From Streptomyces bambusae (lineage in GTDB: Bacteria; Actinomycetota; Actinomycetes; Streptomycetales; Streptomycetaceae), in NCBI RefSeq assembly GCF_019400985.1, contig NZ_WTFF01000021.1, forward strand, positions 1-42,240: DNA of 42,240 nucleotides, in the 5' to 3' direction. A program made the translations under genes and the position numbers. Shown piece by piece: positions 17,426 through 25,336 of this stretch (positions are counted from its first letter, which is position 1; each line of letters opens with the position of its first letter). The notes under the pieces are model-generated. The model had not been told where the DNA came from. It saw only the letters and a program-made list of their open reading frames with translations, and made no database searches.

Positions 17426-18523
17426 GTGTCCTCGCCAGACAATCCGATCCTGGATCTTCCGTACGACGTGCAGCCCGACCCGGACGAGTTCCTCCGGGCC
17501 GCGATGGAATGGCACTTCAACCCGGAGACCGGCTCCCCGTTCTGGCTGCGGCGCGCGGAGACCCTGGACTTCGACCCGCGGACGGACATCAGGACCCACG
17601 CCGACCTCGCCCGCTTCCCCAACGTCACCGGCGAGCTGCGGTACGTCCGCGCCGAGGACCTCGTCCCGCGCGGCTACGGCACCCGCCCCGACGTGGTCGG
17701 CGTGTTCGAGAGCGGCGGCACCACCGGCGCCCCCAAGCGGGTCGTCCTCACCCGCGACTGGCTCGACCGCATGGTCGCCTGGTCCAACGCCAACCTCGAC
17801 GCGCACGGCTTCCCGCGCGGCGCGAACTGGCTGGGCCTGGTCCCCACCGGACCGCACATCGTCGGCGAGTTCTTCCGCCGCTCCGCCGACACCCACGGCA
17901 GCCGCGGCTTCACCATCGACCTCGACCCCCGCTGGGTCAAGAAGCTGATCGCCGCCGGCCGCGGGGCCGACGCCGGCGCCTACGCCGAACACCTGCTGGA
18001 ACAGGCCGAGTTCGTGCTCTCCACCCAGGACATCGGCGTCCTCACCATCACCCCCTCGGTGCTGGAGCGGCTCGCCGGCCGCGAGGACCTGGTGGAGCTG
18101 GTCAACAAGAAGGTCAAGGCGATCCGCTGGGGCGGCACCCAGCTCGACCCCGACTCCCGCCACCTGTACCGGACGGAGATCTTCCCCGACATCGCCTTCT
18201 GCGGGAACTACGGCAGCACGATGATCCTCGGCTTCGCCGGGGAGCGGGCCGGCCTGTCCGACGACGACCCGTGCGTCTTCGACCCGCTCAGCCCGTACGT
18301 CACCTTCTCCGTCGTCGACCCCGCCACCCGCGAGCCGGTCGCGTACGGCGAGCGCGGCCAGGTCGTGGTCAGCCACGTCAGCAAGTCGTTCCTGCTGCCC
18401 AACAACCTGGAGCGGGACCTGGCCACCCGCATCCCGTCCGACCGCGGAGCGGGCGACGCCGTCGCCGACATCGCCCCGGTCGCCACCTTCGAGAACGAGA
18501 CCGTGATCGAGGGGGTGTACTGA
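17426..18523 (+). CDS. EhpF/LuxE-like atypical adenylating enzyme (acyl-protein synthetase family)
   Basis: The product is 365 aa from GTG 17426 with AAGGAGA upstream. The ATP loop SGGTTGAPKRVVL (S96-K104) and WGGTQLDPDSRHLYR mark the LuxE/phenylacetate-CoA-ligase branch of the ANL family, but the protein is much shorter than full ligases. EhpF of the D-alanylgriseoluteic acid pathway is described as an atypical ANL member proposed to activate phenazine-1,6-dicarboxylate. This protein, next to a LuxC-like reductase and phz genes, is probably its counterpart. It should form the acyl-adenylate or thioester that is then reduced. Its stop shares one base with the next start. The 168-base gap before it holds no gene I can support. 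Confidence 0.78.
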   Translation: MSSPDNPILDLPYDVQPDPDEFLRAAMEWHFNPETGSPFWLRRAETLDFDPRTDIRTHADLARFPNVTGELRYVRAEDLVPRGYGTRPDVVGVFESGGTTGAPKRVVLTRDWLDRMVAWSNANLDAHGFPRGANWLGLVPTGPHIVGEFFRRSADTHGSRGFTIDLDPRWVKKLIAAGRGADAGAYAEHLLEQAEFVLSTQDIGVLTITPSVLERLAGREDLVELVNKKVKAIRWGGTQLDPDSRHLYRTEIFPDIAFCGNYGSTMILGFAGERAGLSDDDPCVFDPLSPYVTFSVVDPATREPVAYGERGQVVVSHVSKSFLLPNNLERDLATRIPSDRGAGDAVADIAPVATFENETVIEGVY

Positions 18524-20127
18524 TGGCTGTCGCCGACCTCCTGAACCCCGGGCCCGGGCGCGGTCCCGGGGCCCTGCCGGGGACCCGGCCCGGCACCCAG
18601 GCAGAGCCCCGGCCCGAAGCCCGCCCGGCGGGCCAGGGCGACGCTCGGCCCGAAGACCGGCCGGAGGCCCGACTCGGACCCGTGACCGGGTCCCGGCCGC
18701 AGGCGCGGTCCGCGGCAGGCGCCGCGCGCCGGTCCGCGGCCGGTGCCGGGCCGGACGACGAGCCGCTGCTCGTCGATGCGCTCGGCCCCCAAGGCCGCTT
18801 CCGGGCCCGCCGCCGGACCACCGTCACCGACGTGTCCGGCGCACCCGTCGCCGAAATCGGCCTCGTGCCCTCCCTGTTCGTCGACCGCACCGTCAAGGCC
18901 CTGCGCCGGGCCACCCCGATGGGCCTCGACGAGCGGATCGCCGCCATCCGCCACGCCGCCGAGCTCTTCGCCACCGCAGAACTCGCCGGCCAGGACCCGG
19001 CCGCGTACGAGCGCACCGTCGCCCGGGTCGGCGGGGTCCCGCTGTCCGTCGTACGCGCCACCACCCAGAACATCCGGGCCCGGCTCGGCCGCGTCCACGA
19101 CAGCCTCGCCCAGGCCCGCCCCGCCGGCGTCGCCGAGGACTGGCGCTCCCCGCTCACCCGCACCGGCAGCGCCGTGTGGACGCGCCGCGCCGAGACCTTC
19201 GCCGTGCTCGCCGCCGGCAACCACCCCGGCACCCACAGCCTGTGGCCCGAGGCGCTGGCCCTGGGCTACCGGGTCGCCGTACGCCCCTCCCGGCGCGAGC
19301 CGTTCACCCCGTACCGCCTGATCACCGCCCTGCGCGAGGCCGGCTTCGGGGAGGACCGGATCGCCTTCCTGCCCACCGACCACGCCGAGGCCGACACCCT
19401 GCTGCGCGCCGCCGACCGCTCCCTCGTCTACGGCGGCGAGGACGTCGTACGCAAGTACGCCGACAACCCGCGGGTCCTGCTCCAGGGCCCCGGCCGCAGC
19501 AAGATCCTGATCACCGCCGACACCGACTGGCGCGACCACCTCGACACCATCACCGCCTCCGTCGCCGGCCACGGCGGCACCGGCTGCGTCAACACCACCA
19601 CCGTCCTCGTCGAAGGCGACCCGGCCCCCCTCGCCGAAGCCCTCGCGCAGCGCCTCGCCGCCCTGCCCGCCCTGCCCCCCGAGGACGAGGCGGCCGTGCT
19701 GCCCGTGCAGAGCGCCGACACCGCCCGCGCCATCGAGGCCCACCTGCTCACCCGCGCCGCCGGCACCCGCGCCTGGCTCGGCGGCGACGGGATCGCCCGC
19801 GACCTCGGCGACGGCAGCGCCGTCCTGACACCCGCCGTCCACCAGCTGGAGCGGGCCGACGCCCCGCAGGCCGGCGTGGAACTCCCCTTCCCCTGCGTGT
19901 GGGTGGCCCCCTGGAGCCGCGCCGACGGGATCGCCCCGCTGCGCGGCAGCCTCGTCGTCGGCGCCCTCACCACCGACCGGCACCTGCTCGACGAGCTGAT
20001 CGCCGAGCCGTCCATCGGCAACGTCCACGCCGGCGACCACCCCACGTACTGGATGGGGCCCGGACTCCCGCACGACGGATACCTCGCCGAGTTCCTCATG
20101 CGCAGCAAGACCGTCATCCGCGACTGA
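18523..20127 (+). CDS. LuxC-like acyl reductase (aldehyde-dehydrogenase fold) with a long low-complexity N-terminus
   Basis: The product is 534 aa. After about 85 Pro/Gly/Arg/Ala-rich residues, the folded region starts near LLVDALGPQGRF. It contains TFAVLAAGNHPGTHSLWPEAL, VYGGEDVVRKYADNPRVLL, and the catalytic cysteine C355 in GGTGCVNTTT. The end is AGDHPTYWMGPGLPHDGYL. This is the LuxC/acyl-CoA reductase branch: an enzyme-bound acyl group is reduced by NADPH to an aldehyde. With the EhpF/LuxE-like partner just upstream it would reduce a phenazine carboxyl group toward the aldehyde or alcohol. The disordered N-terminus is not part of the family; a downstream start is possible, but ATG 18523 is coupled to the previous stop. 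Confidence 0.82.
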   Translation: MAVADLLNPGPGRGPGALPGTRPGTQAEPRPEARPAGQGDARPEDRPEARLGPVTGSRPQARSAAGAARRSAAGAGPDDEPLLVDALGPQGRFRARRRTTVTDVSGAPVAEIGLVPSLFVDRTVKALRRATPMGLDERIAAIRHAAELFATAELAGQDPAAYERTVARVGGVPLSVVRATTQNIRARLGRVHDSLAQARPAGVAEDWRSPLTRTGSAVWTRRAETFAVLAAGNHPGTHSLWPEALALGYRVAVRPSRREPFTPYRLITALREAGFGEDRIAFLPTDHAEADTLLRAADRSLVYGGEDVVRKYADNPRVLLQGPGRSKILITADTDWRDHLDTITASVAGHGGTGCVNTTTVLVEGDPAPLAEALAQRLAALPALPPEDEAAVLPVQSADTARAIEAHLLTRAAGTRAWLGGDGIARDLGDGSAVLTPAVHQLERADAPQAGVELPFPCVWVAPWSRADGIAPLRGSLVVGALTTDRHLLDELIAEPSIGNVHAGDHPTYWMGPGLPHDGYLAEFLMRSKTVIRD

Positions 20128-20158
20128 CCCGACCGCGAGAAGCAGAAGGAGGAGAGCA

Positions 20159-20209
20159 GTGGACACCGCGTACGCGCACGCCGACGTCGGCTGGAACACC
20201 ACCGCCTGA
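20159..20209 (+). CDS. Micro-ORF of 16 codons with a near-perfect ribosome-binding site
   Basis: GTG at 20159 is preceded by AAGGAGGAG at 20146-20154, a stronger Shine-Dalgarno than most genes here have. The peptide reads MDTAYAHADVGWNTTA. It lies 31 bases after the LuxC-like gene and well ahead of the CreE-like gene, in the same direction. It could be a small functional peptide, a leader for translational control of the creE operon, or the remaining head of a gene destroyed downstream. I recognise no family. Confidence 0.4.
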   Translation: MDTAYAHADVGWNTTA

Positions 20210-20451
20210 CGCACCGCCGCCCGGCCCGCGCCCCCAGCCCCACCCGCGCCGCCGCGCCCGAACCCGCACCACCGCGCCCGAACCCGCACCACCGCGCCAG
20301 ACCCCGCGCCGGCCGCGCCAGAGCCCGCGCCACAGCAAGACCCGCGCCACAGCACGGTCCGCACCACAGAGCCGCCCGCCCGGCGCACAGCGCACCGCCC
20401 CCGCAAGGTCAATTCGCCAGGATCCACATTCCGTTGGTGGGAGAAGAATCC
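20210..20451 (+). repeat. Low-complexity spacer with 20-bp tandem repeats
   Basis: CCGCGCCCGAACCCGCACCA occurs twice in tandem at 20252-20271 and 20272-20291. Degenerate copies follow, and the whole stretch is a C/G-rich series of short ccgcgcc/cccgc units. No gene is supported here. CreE's ribosome-binding site, GGGAGAAG, lies at about 20436-20443. Confidence 0.6.
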
Positions 20452-22425
20452 ATGCCGCAGCACAGCCATGCCCGGATCGCCATCGTCGGCGCCGGACCCC
20501 GGGGCCTGTCCGTCCTGGAGCGCATATGCGCCCAGGAGCGCAAGTCCCCGGCGCACGACGAGCTGACCATCCACGTCGTCGACCCCTCGTCGCCGGGCGC
20601 CGGCGCCGTGTGGCGCACCGAGCAGCCGCGCCACCTGCTGATGAACACCGTCTCCTCGCAGATCACCCTCTACACCGACGACAGCGTCATCATCGAGGGC
20701 CCGATCGAGGAAGGCCCCAGCCTGTACGGGTGGGCGCGCCGGGTGGCCGCCGACCCCGAGGCCTCCGAGCGGCGCTACGGCGCCCAGACCCTCGCCGAGG
20801 CCCGCGAGATGGGCCCCGACAAATACCCGACCCGAGCCTTCTACGGCCACTACCTCCAGTGGGCGTTCGAGGAGGCGCTGGCCGGCGCCCCCGAGCACGT
20901 CACCGTCCACGTCCACCGCACCCGCGCCGTCGCCCTCAACGACGCCGACACCCCCGACGGGCCGCAGTCGCTGGACCTCGCCGACGGGGTCCGGCTGTCC
21001 GGGCTCTCCGCGGTCGTCCTCGCCCAGGGCCACCTGCCCGCCAAGCTCGGCCCCGAGGAGCAGCGGCTCTCCGAGTTCGCCGCCGCGTACGGGCTCACGT
21101 ACATCGGCCCGTCCAACCCGGCCGACGTGGACCTCGGCGTCATCGGCGCCGGCCGCCCGGTGCTGCTGCGCGGACTCGGCCTGAACTTCTTCGACTACAT
21201 GGCCCTGTTCACCCTGGGCCGCGGCGGCTTCTTCGAGCGCAGAGCCGACGGGCGCCTGGTGTACCGGCCGTCCGGGCTGGAGCCCAAGATGTACGCCGGG
21301 TCCCGGCGCGGCATCCCGTACCAGGCGCGCGGCGAGAACGAGAAGGGCGTGGACGGCCGCTACCACCCGCGCCTGCTGACCGTCGAGCGGGTCGCGTCCA
21401 TGCGCGCCGCGGCCAAGGACGGCGACTGGATCGACTTCGGCATCCACATCTGGCCGCTGATCCAGAAGGAGGTGCAGAGCGTCTACTACGAGCGGCTGCT
21501 GGCCGCCCGCGGCGGACACTGGACCCCCGACCTCATCGAGGACTTCACCACCCGCTACCTGGCCGCCGCCGACGACGAGGCCGAGGAGGCCCTGCTCGCC
21601 GAGGCCGGCATCGACGGCGACGAGCGGTGGAACTGGAAGACGCTCTCCCGCCCGTACGGCGACCTGCGCTTCACCGGCCGCGACGACTTCCGCCGCTGGA
21701 TGCTGGCGTACCTGCTGCGCGATGCCAAGGAGGCCCGCGAGGGCAACGTCAGCGGCCCGCTGAAGGCCGCCCTCGACGTGCTGCGCGACCTGCGCAACGA
21801 GATCCGGCTCGCCGTCGACCACGGCGGCCTGGACGCGGCCTCGCACCGCGACGACCTCGACGGCTGGTACACCCCGCTCAACGGCTTCCTCTCCATCGGC
21901 CCGCCGGTCTCCCGCATCGACGAGCTGATCGCGCTGGCCTCCGCCGGCATCGTCGAGTTCACCGGACCGGGACTGCGCGTGCGCACCGAGTCCGACGGAC
22001 CGGACGGGCCGGTGTTCGTCGCCACCGCGGACGGCGTCGACGGCGACGACATCCGGCTGACCGCGCTCATCGAGGCCCGGCTGCCGCACCCCGACCTGCG
22101 CCGCACCACCGACGCGCTGCTGGTGCAGCTGCTGGAGAGCGGCCAGTGCCAGCCGTACAAGATCCGCGGCAGCGCGGGCATCGAGTACGAGACCGGCGGC
22201 CTGGCCGTCTCCGAGCGCCCCTACCGCCTGGTCGACGCCGCCGGCACCCCGCACCCGCGGCGCTTCGCCTACGGCGTGCCGACCGAGGCCGTCCACTGGG
22301 TCACCGCCGCCGGCATCCGCCCCGGCGTCGGCTCGGTCACCCTGGAGGACTCCGACGCAATAGCCCACGCAGCCCTCGCCCTGTCCGCGGTGCAAGCCCC
22401 CACCCCCACCAAGGCCCAATCATGA
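20452..22425 (+). CDS. creE: CreE-like flavin-dependent aspartate N-monooxygenase (nitrosuccinate-forming)
   Basis: The product is 657 aa from ATG 20452 (GGGAGAAG upstream; a GTG six codons earlier is less likely). The N-terminal Rossmann motif IAIVGAGPRGLSVLER binds FAD. RHLLMNTVSSQITLYTDD, PTRAFYGHYLQWAFEEAL and LNFFDYMALFTLGRGGFF are typical of the FAD-NAD(P)-binding family to which CreE of cremeomycin biosynthesis belongs. CreE oxidises L-aspartate in steps to nitrosuccinate. The decisive context is the next gene, an ASL-superfamily lyase overlapping by ATGA, which is the CreE-CreD pair that produces nitrous acid. Other members of this FAD family have different roles, so homology rests on the pairing plus my recall of the family. 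Confidence 0.78.
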   Translation: MPQHSHARIAIVGAGPRGLSVLERICAQERKSPAHDELTIHVVDPSSPGAGAVWRTEQPRHLLMNTVSSQITLYTDDSVIIEGPIEEGPSLYGWARRVAADPEASERRYGAQTLAEAREMGPDKYPTRAFYGHYLQWAFEEALAGAPEHVTVHVHRTRAVALNDADTPDGPQSLDLADGVRLSGLSAVVLAQGHLPAKLGPEEQRLSEFAAAYGLTYIGPSNPADVDLGVIGAGRPVLLRGLGLNFFDYMALFTLGRGGFFERRADGRLVYRPSGLEPKMYAGSRRGIPYQARGENEKGVDGRYHPRLLTVERVASMRAAAKDGDWIDFGIHIWPLIQKEVQSVYYERLLAARGGHWTPDLIEDFTTRYLAAADDEAEEALLAEAGIDGDERWNWKTLSRPYGDLRFTGRDDFRRWMLAYLLRDAKEAREGNVSGPLKAALDVLRDLRNEIRLAVDHGGLDAASHRDDLDGWYTPLNGFLSIGPPVSRIDELIALASAGIVEFTGPGLRVRTESDGPDGPVFVATADGVDGDDIRLTALIEARLPHPDLRRTTDALLVQLLESGQCQPYKIRGSAGIEYETGGLAVSERPYRLVDAAGTPHPRRFAYGVPTEAVHWVTAAGIRPGVGSVTLEDSDAIAHAALALSAVQAPTPTKAQS

Positions 22426-24146
22426 CCGCGCCATCGGTGTGGGCAATCGTTCCGCAGGGCGGAACGGGTGGGCACACCGGAACCACCGGCGTGCAGCCGC
22501 CCCTCCCACCCCAGCCCCACGCCACGGCCACGGCCCCGGCCGCCGGGCCCGGGCCCGCACCCGCCCCCTGGGAGGGAACAGACGCAGGCCTGCTGTCACC
22601 GGTACGCGCGGGAACCCCCGCCGAGGCGGCGACCAGCGACACAGCCTGGCTCCAGGCCATGCTGGACGCAGAGGCCGCCCTGGCCCGCGCCCAGGCCAGG
22701 CTGGGCACCCTGCCCGAAGCGGCGGCCCGGACGATCACCGACGCCGCCGACGCCCGGCGGCTGGACGTCCGGGCACTGGCCCTGGCCGCGCGGGAGACCG
22801 CCAATCCCGTCGTGGGCCTGGTCGCCGCCTTCACCAAGGTCGTCGCCGAGACCGACCCGGCCGCCGCCGAGTACGTGCACCGCGGCTCCACCAGCCAGGA
22901 CGTCCTCGACACCGGCATGATGCTGGTCGCCGCCCGCACCCTGAAGGTGCTGCGCGCCGACCTGCTGCGCGCCGCCGCGTCGCTGGCCGACCTGGCCGCC
23001 GAGCACCGCGACACCGTGCAGGCCGGCCGCACCCTCGCCCTGCACGCCGTACCGACCACCTTCGGGCTGAAAGCGGCCGGCTGGCGGCACCTCCTCCTGG
23101 ACGCCGTCCAGCGCATCGACCGCCTCCGCCTGCCCGTGTCGGTCGGCGGCGCGGCCGGCACCCTGGCCGGCTACCTGGAGTACGCACGCATCGACGGCGA
23201 GGCCGCCGCGGCCGCCGCCGACGAGGCGGACGGGTCCGTCACCGGCAGGACAAGCGCTGTCCACGGTGCCGGCGCCGAGCGGTACCACGCCCCGTCAGGG
23301 GCGCGGGGCGTTCACATGAGCGGCTCCGCCGCAGGGGCGCGACCAGCCACCGACGGCCCACAGCCCGCAGACAGCGCTTCCCACGGAGCGACGCTCGACC
23401 TCGACGACTACGCCGACAAGCTGGGCGCCGCCCTGGCCTGCGAGACCGGCCTGTGCGCCCCCGCGCTCCCCTGGCACGCCCTCCGCACGCCGGTCGCAGA
23501 CCTCGGCGCGGTCCTGGCCCACGCGGCGGGCGCGCTGGGCAAGTTCGCCGTCGACGTGCTGGCCCTGGCCCGCACCGAGACCGCCGAGGTGGCCGAGCCG
23601 GGCCCGGCCGGCCGCGGCGCGTCCTCCGCGATGCCGCACAAGCGCAACCCGGTGCTGGCCACCCTCATCCGGTCCGCCGCCCTGGTGGTCCCCGCCCTGG
23701 CCGGCACCCTCGCGCAGGCAATGGTCACCGAGGACGAGCGGTCGGCGGGCGTCTGGCACAGCGAATGGCACACCCTGCGCGAGTGCCTGCGGCTGACGGG
23801 CGGCGCCGCGCACACCGCCGTCGAACTCGCCGCCGGGCTCGGTGTCGACCCCGACCGGATGCGGGCCAACCTCGGCCTGACCGGGAGCCTGCTCGTCACC
23901 GAGCGGATCGCCGCCGTCCTCGCCCCGCGCCTGGGCAAGGCGCCCGCCCGGCAGCTGCTGACCGAAGCCTCGACCACCGCCCACACCACGGGCACCCCGC
24001 TGGCCGACGTCCTCGCCGCCGACCCGCGGCTGCGCGGCGTCCTGGGCCCGGAAGAACTGCGCGACCTGCTGGAACCCGCCCACTACACAGGAGCGGCCGG
24101 TGCTCTGACCGACCGGGCCCTGAAACGAGGAGCGAGCACATCATGA
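22422..24146 (+). CDS. creD: CreD-like nitrosuccinate lyase (ASL/3-carboxymuconate-cycloisomerase superfamily) with repeat-derived insertions
   Basis: The product is 574 aa; ATG 22422 overlaps the CreE-like stop, and the stop overlaps the DAHP synthase start. The superfamily signature GASSAMPHKRNPV (about 400-411) is intact, as is the TSQDVLDTGMML region that supplies a catalytic residue. CreD splits nitrosuccinate into fumarate and nitrous acid. Relatives are about 450-500 aa. This protein is longer because of a ~60-residue Gly/Pro-rich N-terminal extension and a ~45-residue segment around residues 275-320. The latter corresponds to a copy of the dispersed intergenic repeat (23290-23350) read in frame. 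Both lie outside the signature, so the enzyme may still work. The alternative, plain adenylosuccinate lyase or cycloisomerase, is unlikely next to CreE. Confidence 0.78.
   Translation: MTAPSVWAIVPQGGTGGHTGTTGVQPPLPPQPHATATAPAAGPGPAPAPWEGTDAGLLSPVRAGTPAEAATSDTAWLQAMLDAEAALARAQARLGTLPEAAARTITDAADARRLDVRALALAARETANPVVGLVAAFTKVVAETDPAAAEYVHRGSTSQDVLDTGMMLVAARTLKVLRADLLRAAASLADLAAEHRDTVQAGRTLALHAVPTTFGLKAAGWRHLLLDAVQRIDRLRLPVSVGGAAGTLAGYLEYARIDGEAAAAAADEADGSVTGRTSAVHGAGAERYHAPSGARGVHMSGSAAGARPATDGPQPADSASHGATLDLDDYADKLGAALACETGLCAPALPWHALRTPVADLGAVLAHAAGALGKFAVDVLALARTETAEVAEPGPAGRGASSAMPHKRNPVLATLIRSAALVVPALAGTLAQAMVTEDERSAGVWHSEWHTLRECLRLTGGAAHTAVELAAGLGVDPDRMRANLGLTGSLLVTERIAAVLAPRLGKAPARQLLTEASTTAHTTGTPLADVLAADPRLRGVLGPEELRDLLEPAHYTGAAGALTDRALKRGASTS
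22437..22477 (+). repeat. Palindromic element at the 5' end of the lyase gene
   Basis: Arms GTTCCGC (22449-22455) and GCGGAAC (22459-22465) lie inside a longer imperfect palindrome bounded by GTGTGGGCA and GGGCACAC. The stretch looks like an intergenic palindromic element rather than conserved protein code. It now encodes part of the N-terminal extension of the lyase. Confidence 0.5.
23290..23350 (+). repeat. Dispersed intergenic repeat captured inside the lyase coding sequence
   Basis: The run begins CCCCGTCAGGGGCGCGGGGC, continues with GGCTCCGCCGC and ends GCGCGACCAGCCAC. It matches the non-coding copy at 31935-31997 in order and spacing. In the lyase it is read in frame (about residues 290-310) without a stop codon. 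Confidence 0.75.
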
Positions 24147-25336
24147 TCGGTACCACCCTGGGGGTCCTCCAGTCGGCCCAGCAGCCCGACTGGCCGGACC
24201 CGGACACCCTCGCCACCGTCGTCGACCTGCTCGGCGAACTGCCCCCACTGACCCCCCTCGCCGAGAGCGACGCGCTGCGCGCGCGGCTGGCCGCCGCCGC
24301 CCGCGGCGAGGCACTCCTGCTCCAGGGCGGCCACTGCGCCGAGGAGTTCGGCGAGCGCGCCCTCGGCGAGGCCGAGAGCACCGCCACCACCCTGCGCCAG
24401 ATGGCCGAGATCGTCTCCTACGGCGCCGCCGTGCCCGTGGTGCCGCTCGGCCGGATGGCCGGCCAGTACGCCAAGCCGCGCTCGAAGCCCACCGAGGAGC
24501 GCGACGGCGTCGAACTCCCCGCCTACCGCGGCGACTCCGTCAACGGCCTCGGCTTCACCGCCGCCGACCGCGCCGCCGACCCCTGGCGGATGATGACCGC
24601 GTACGGCACCGCCGCCCGCACCCTGGACCGCATCCGGCTGCTGCCCGGCGCCGACGGCGACACCTCCGGCCTGCCCCTGCACGTCAGCCACGAGGCGCTG
24701 CTGCTGGACTACGAGTACCCGCTGATCCGCACCGACGAGGCGACCGGCCGCCGCTGGGCCGGCTCCGGGCACTTCGTGTGGATCGGCGAGCGCACCCGCC
24801 AGCTCGACGGCGGGCACGTGCAGTTCGCCGCCCGGATCGCCAACCCGGTCGGCGTCAAGGTCGGCCCGACCGCCACCGCCGACGAACTGCTCGCCCTCAC
24901 CGAGATCCTCGACCCCGAGGGCGAGCCGGGCCGGCTCACCTTCATCACCCGGATGGGCGCCGAGGCGATCCGCGAGGTACTGCCCGGCCTGGTCGAGAAG
25001 GTCACCGCCTCCGGCTCGCCCGTGCTGTGGGTCTCCGACCCGATGCACGGCAACACCCGGGTCGGCCCCGGCGGCCGCAAGACCCGGCTGCTGGACGACA
25101 TCACCGCCGAGATCCGGGCGTTCGTCCAGATCCACCGGGAGCTCGGCACCCACCCGGGCGGCCTGCACCTGGAGCTGACCGGCGCCCACGTCACCGAATG
25201 CGTCGGCGGGACCGACCCGGTCTCCCTCGACGACCTCGGCCTGCGCTACACCACCGCCTGCGACCCGCGGCTCAACCGCGGCCAGGCCCTCGACATGGCC
25301 TTCCTGGCCGCCGACCTGTGGAGGCCCGCACGATGA
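24143..25336 (+). CDS. phzC: Class II DAHP synthase (PhzC)
   Basis: The product is 397 aa; ATG 24143 overlaps the lyase stop. It condenses phosphoenolpyruvate with erythrose 4-phosphate, the first step of the shikimate pathway. Plant/actinobacterial-type (class II) motifs are present: LLQGGHCAEEF, LGRMAGQYAKPRSKPTE, and WVSDPMHGNT. The length matches PhzC proteins of phenazine clusters rather than the ~450-aa housekeeping enzyme with regulatory extensions, so it is probably free of aromatic feedback control (inference). It feeds chorismate to both the phenazine and the 4-aminophenylalanine branches. The stop overlaps the ATP-grasp start. Confidence 0.93.
   Translation: MIGTTLGVLQSAQQPDWPDPDTLATVVDLLGELPPLTPLAESDALRARLAAAARGEALLLQGGHCAEEFGERALGEAESTATTLRQMAEIVSYGAAVPVVPLGRMAGQYAKPRSKPTEERDGVELPAYRGDSVNGLGFTAADRAADPWRMMTAYGTAARTLDRIRLLPGADGDTSGLPLHVSHEALLLDYEYPLIRTDEATGRRWAGSGHFVWIGERTRQLDGGHVQFAARIANPVGVKVGPTATADELLALTEILDPEGEPGRLTFITRMGAEAIREVLPGLVEKVTASGSPVLWVSDPMHGNTRVGPGGRKTRLLDDITAEIRAFVQIHRELGTHPGGLHLELTGAHVTECVGGTDPVSLDDLGLRYTTACDPRLNRGQALDMAFLAADLWRPAR

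Noticed and set aside
15833..18376. Long leftward open frame opposite the carrier/KAS III/EhpF-like genes
   Set aside because: No recognisable domain, and it covers three well-supported genes on the other strand.
14358..20127. A polyketide/fatty-acid cluster based on the KAS III and carrier protein
   Set aside because: The KAS III active site is altered and no malonyl transferase, ketoreductase or dehydratase is present; the carrier is of the peptidyl type next to an amino-acid adenylation enzyme.
20210..20451. Possible CRISPR or RNA gene in the tandem-repeat spacer
   Set aside because: The 20-bp units are contiguous, without spacers, and simply C/G-rich; no RNA fold or family is recognisable.
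18208..22419. Very long leftward open frame opposite the LuxC/CreE-like genes
   Set aside because: It has Gly/Val/Asp-rich composition without any domain and lies antisense to genes with clear motifs; it is a high-GC shadow frame.
22422..24146. Plain adenylosuccinate lyase (purine synthesis)
   Set aside because: It is translationally coupled to the CreE-like gene and in a biosynthetic operon, with no purine gene nearby.
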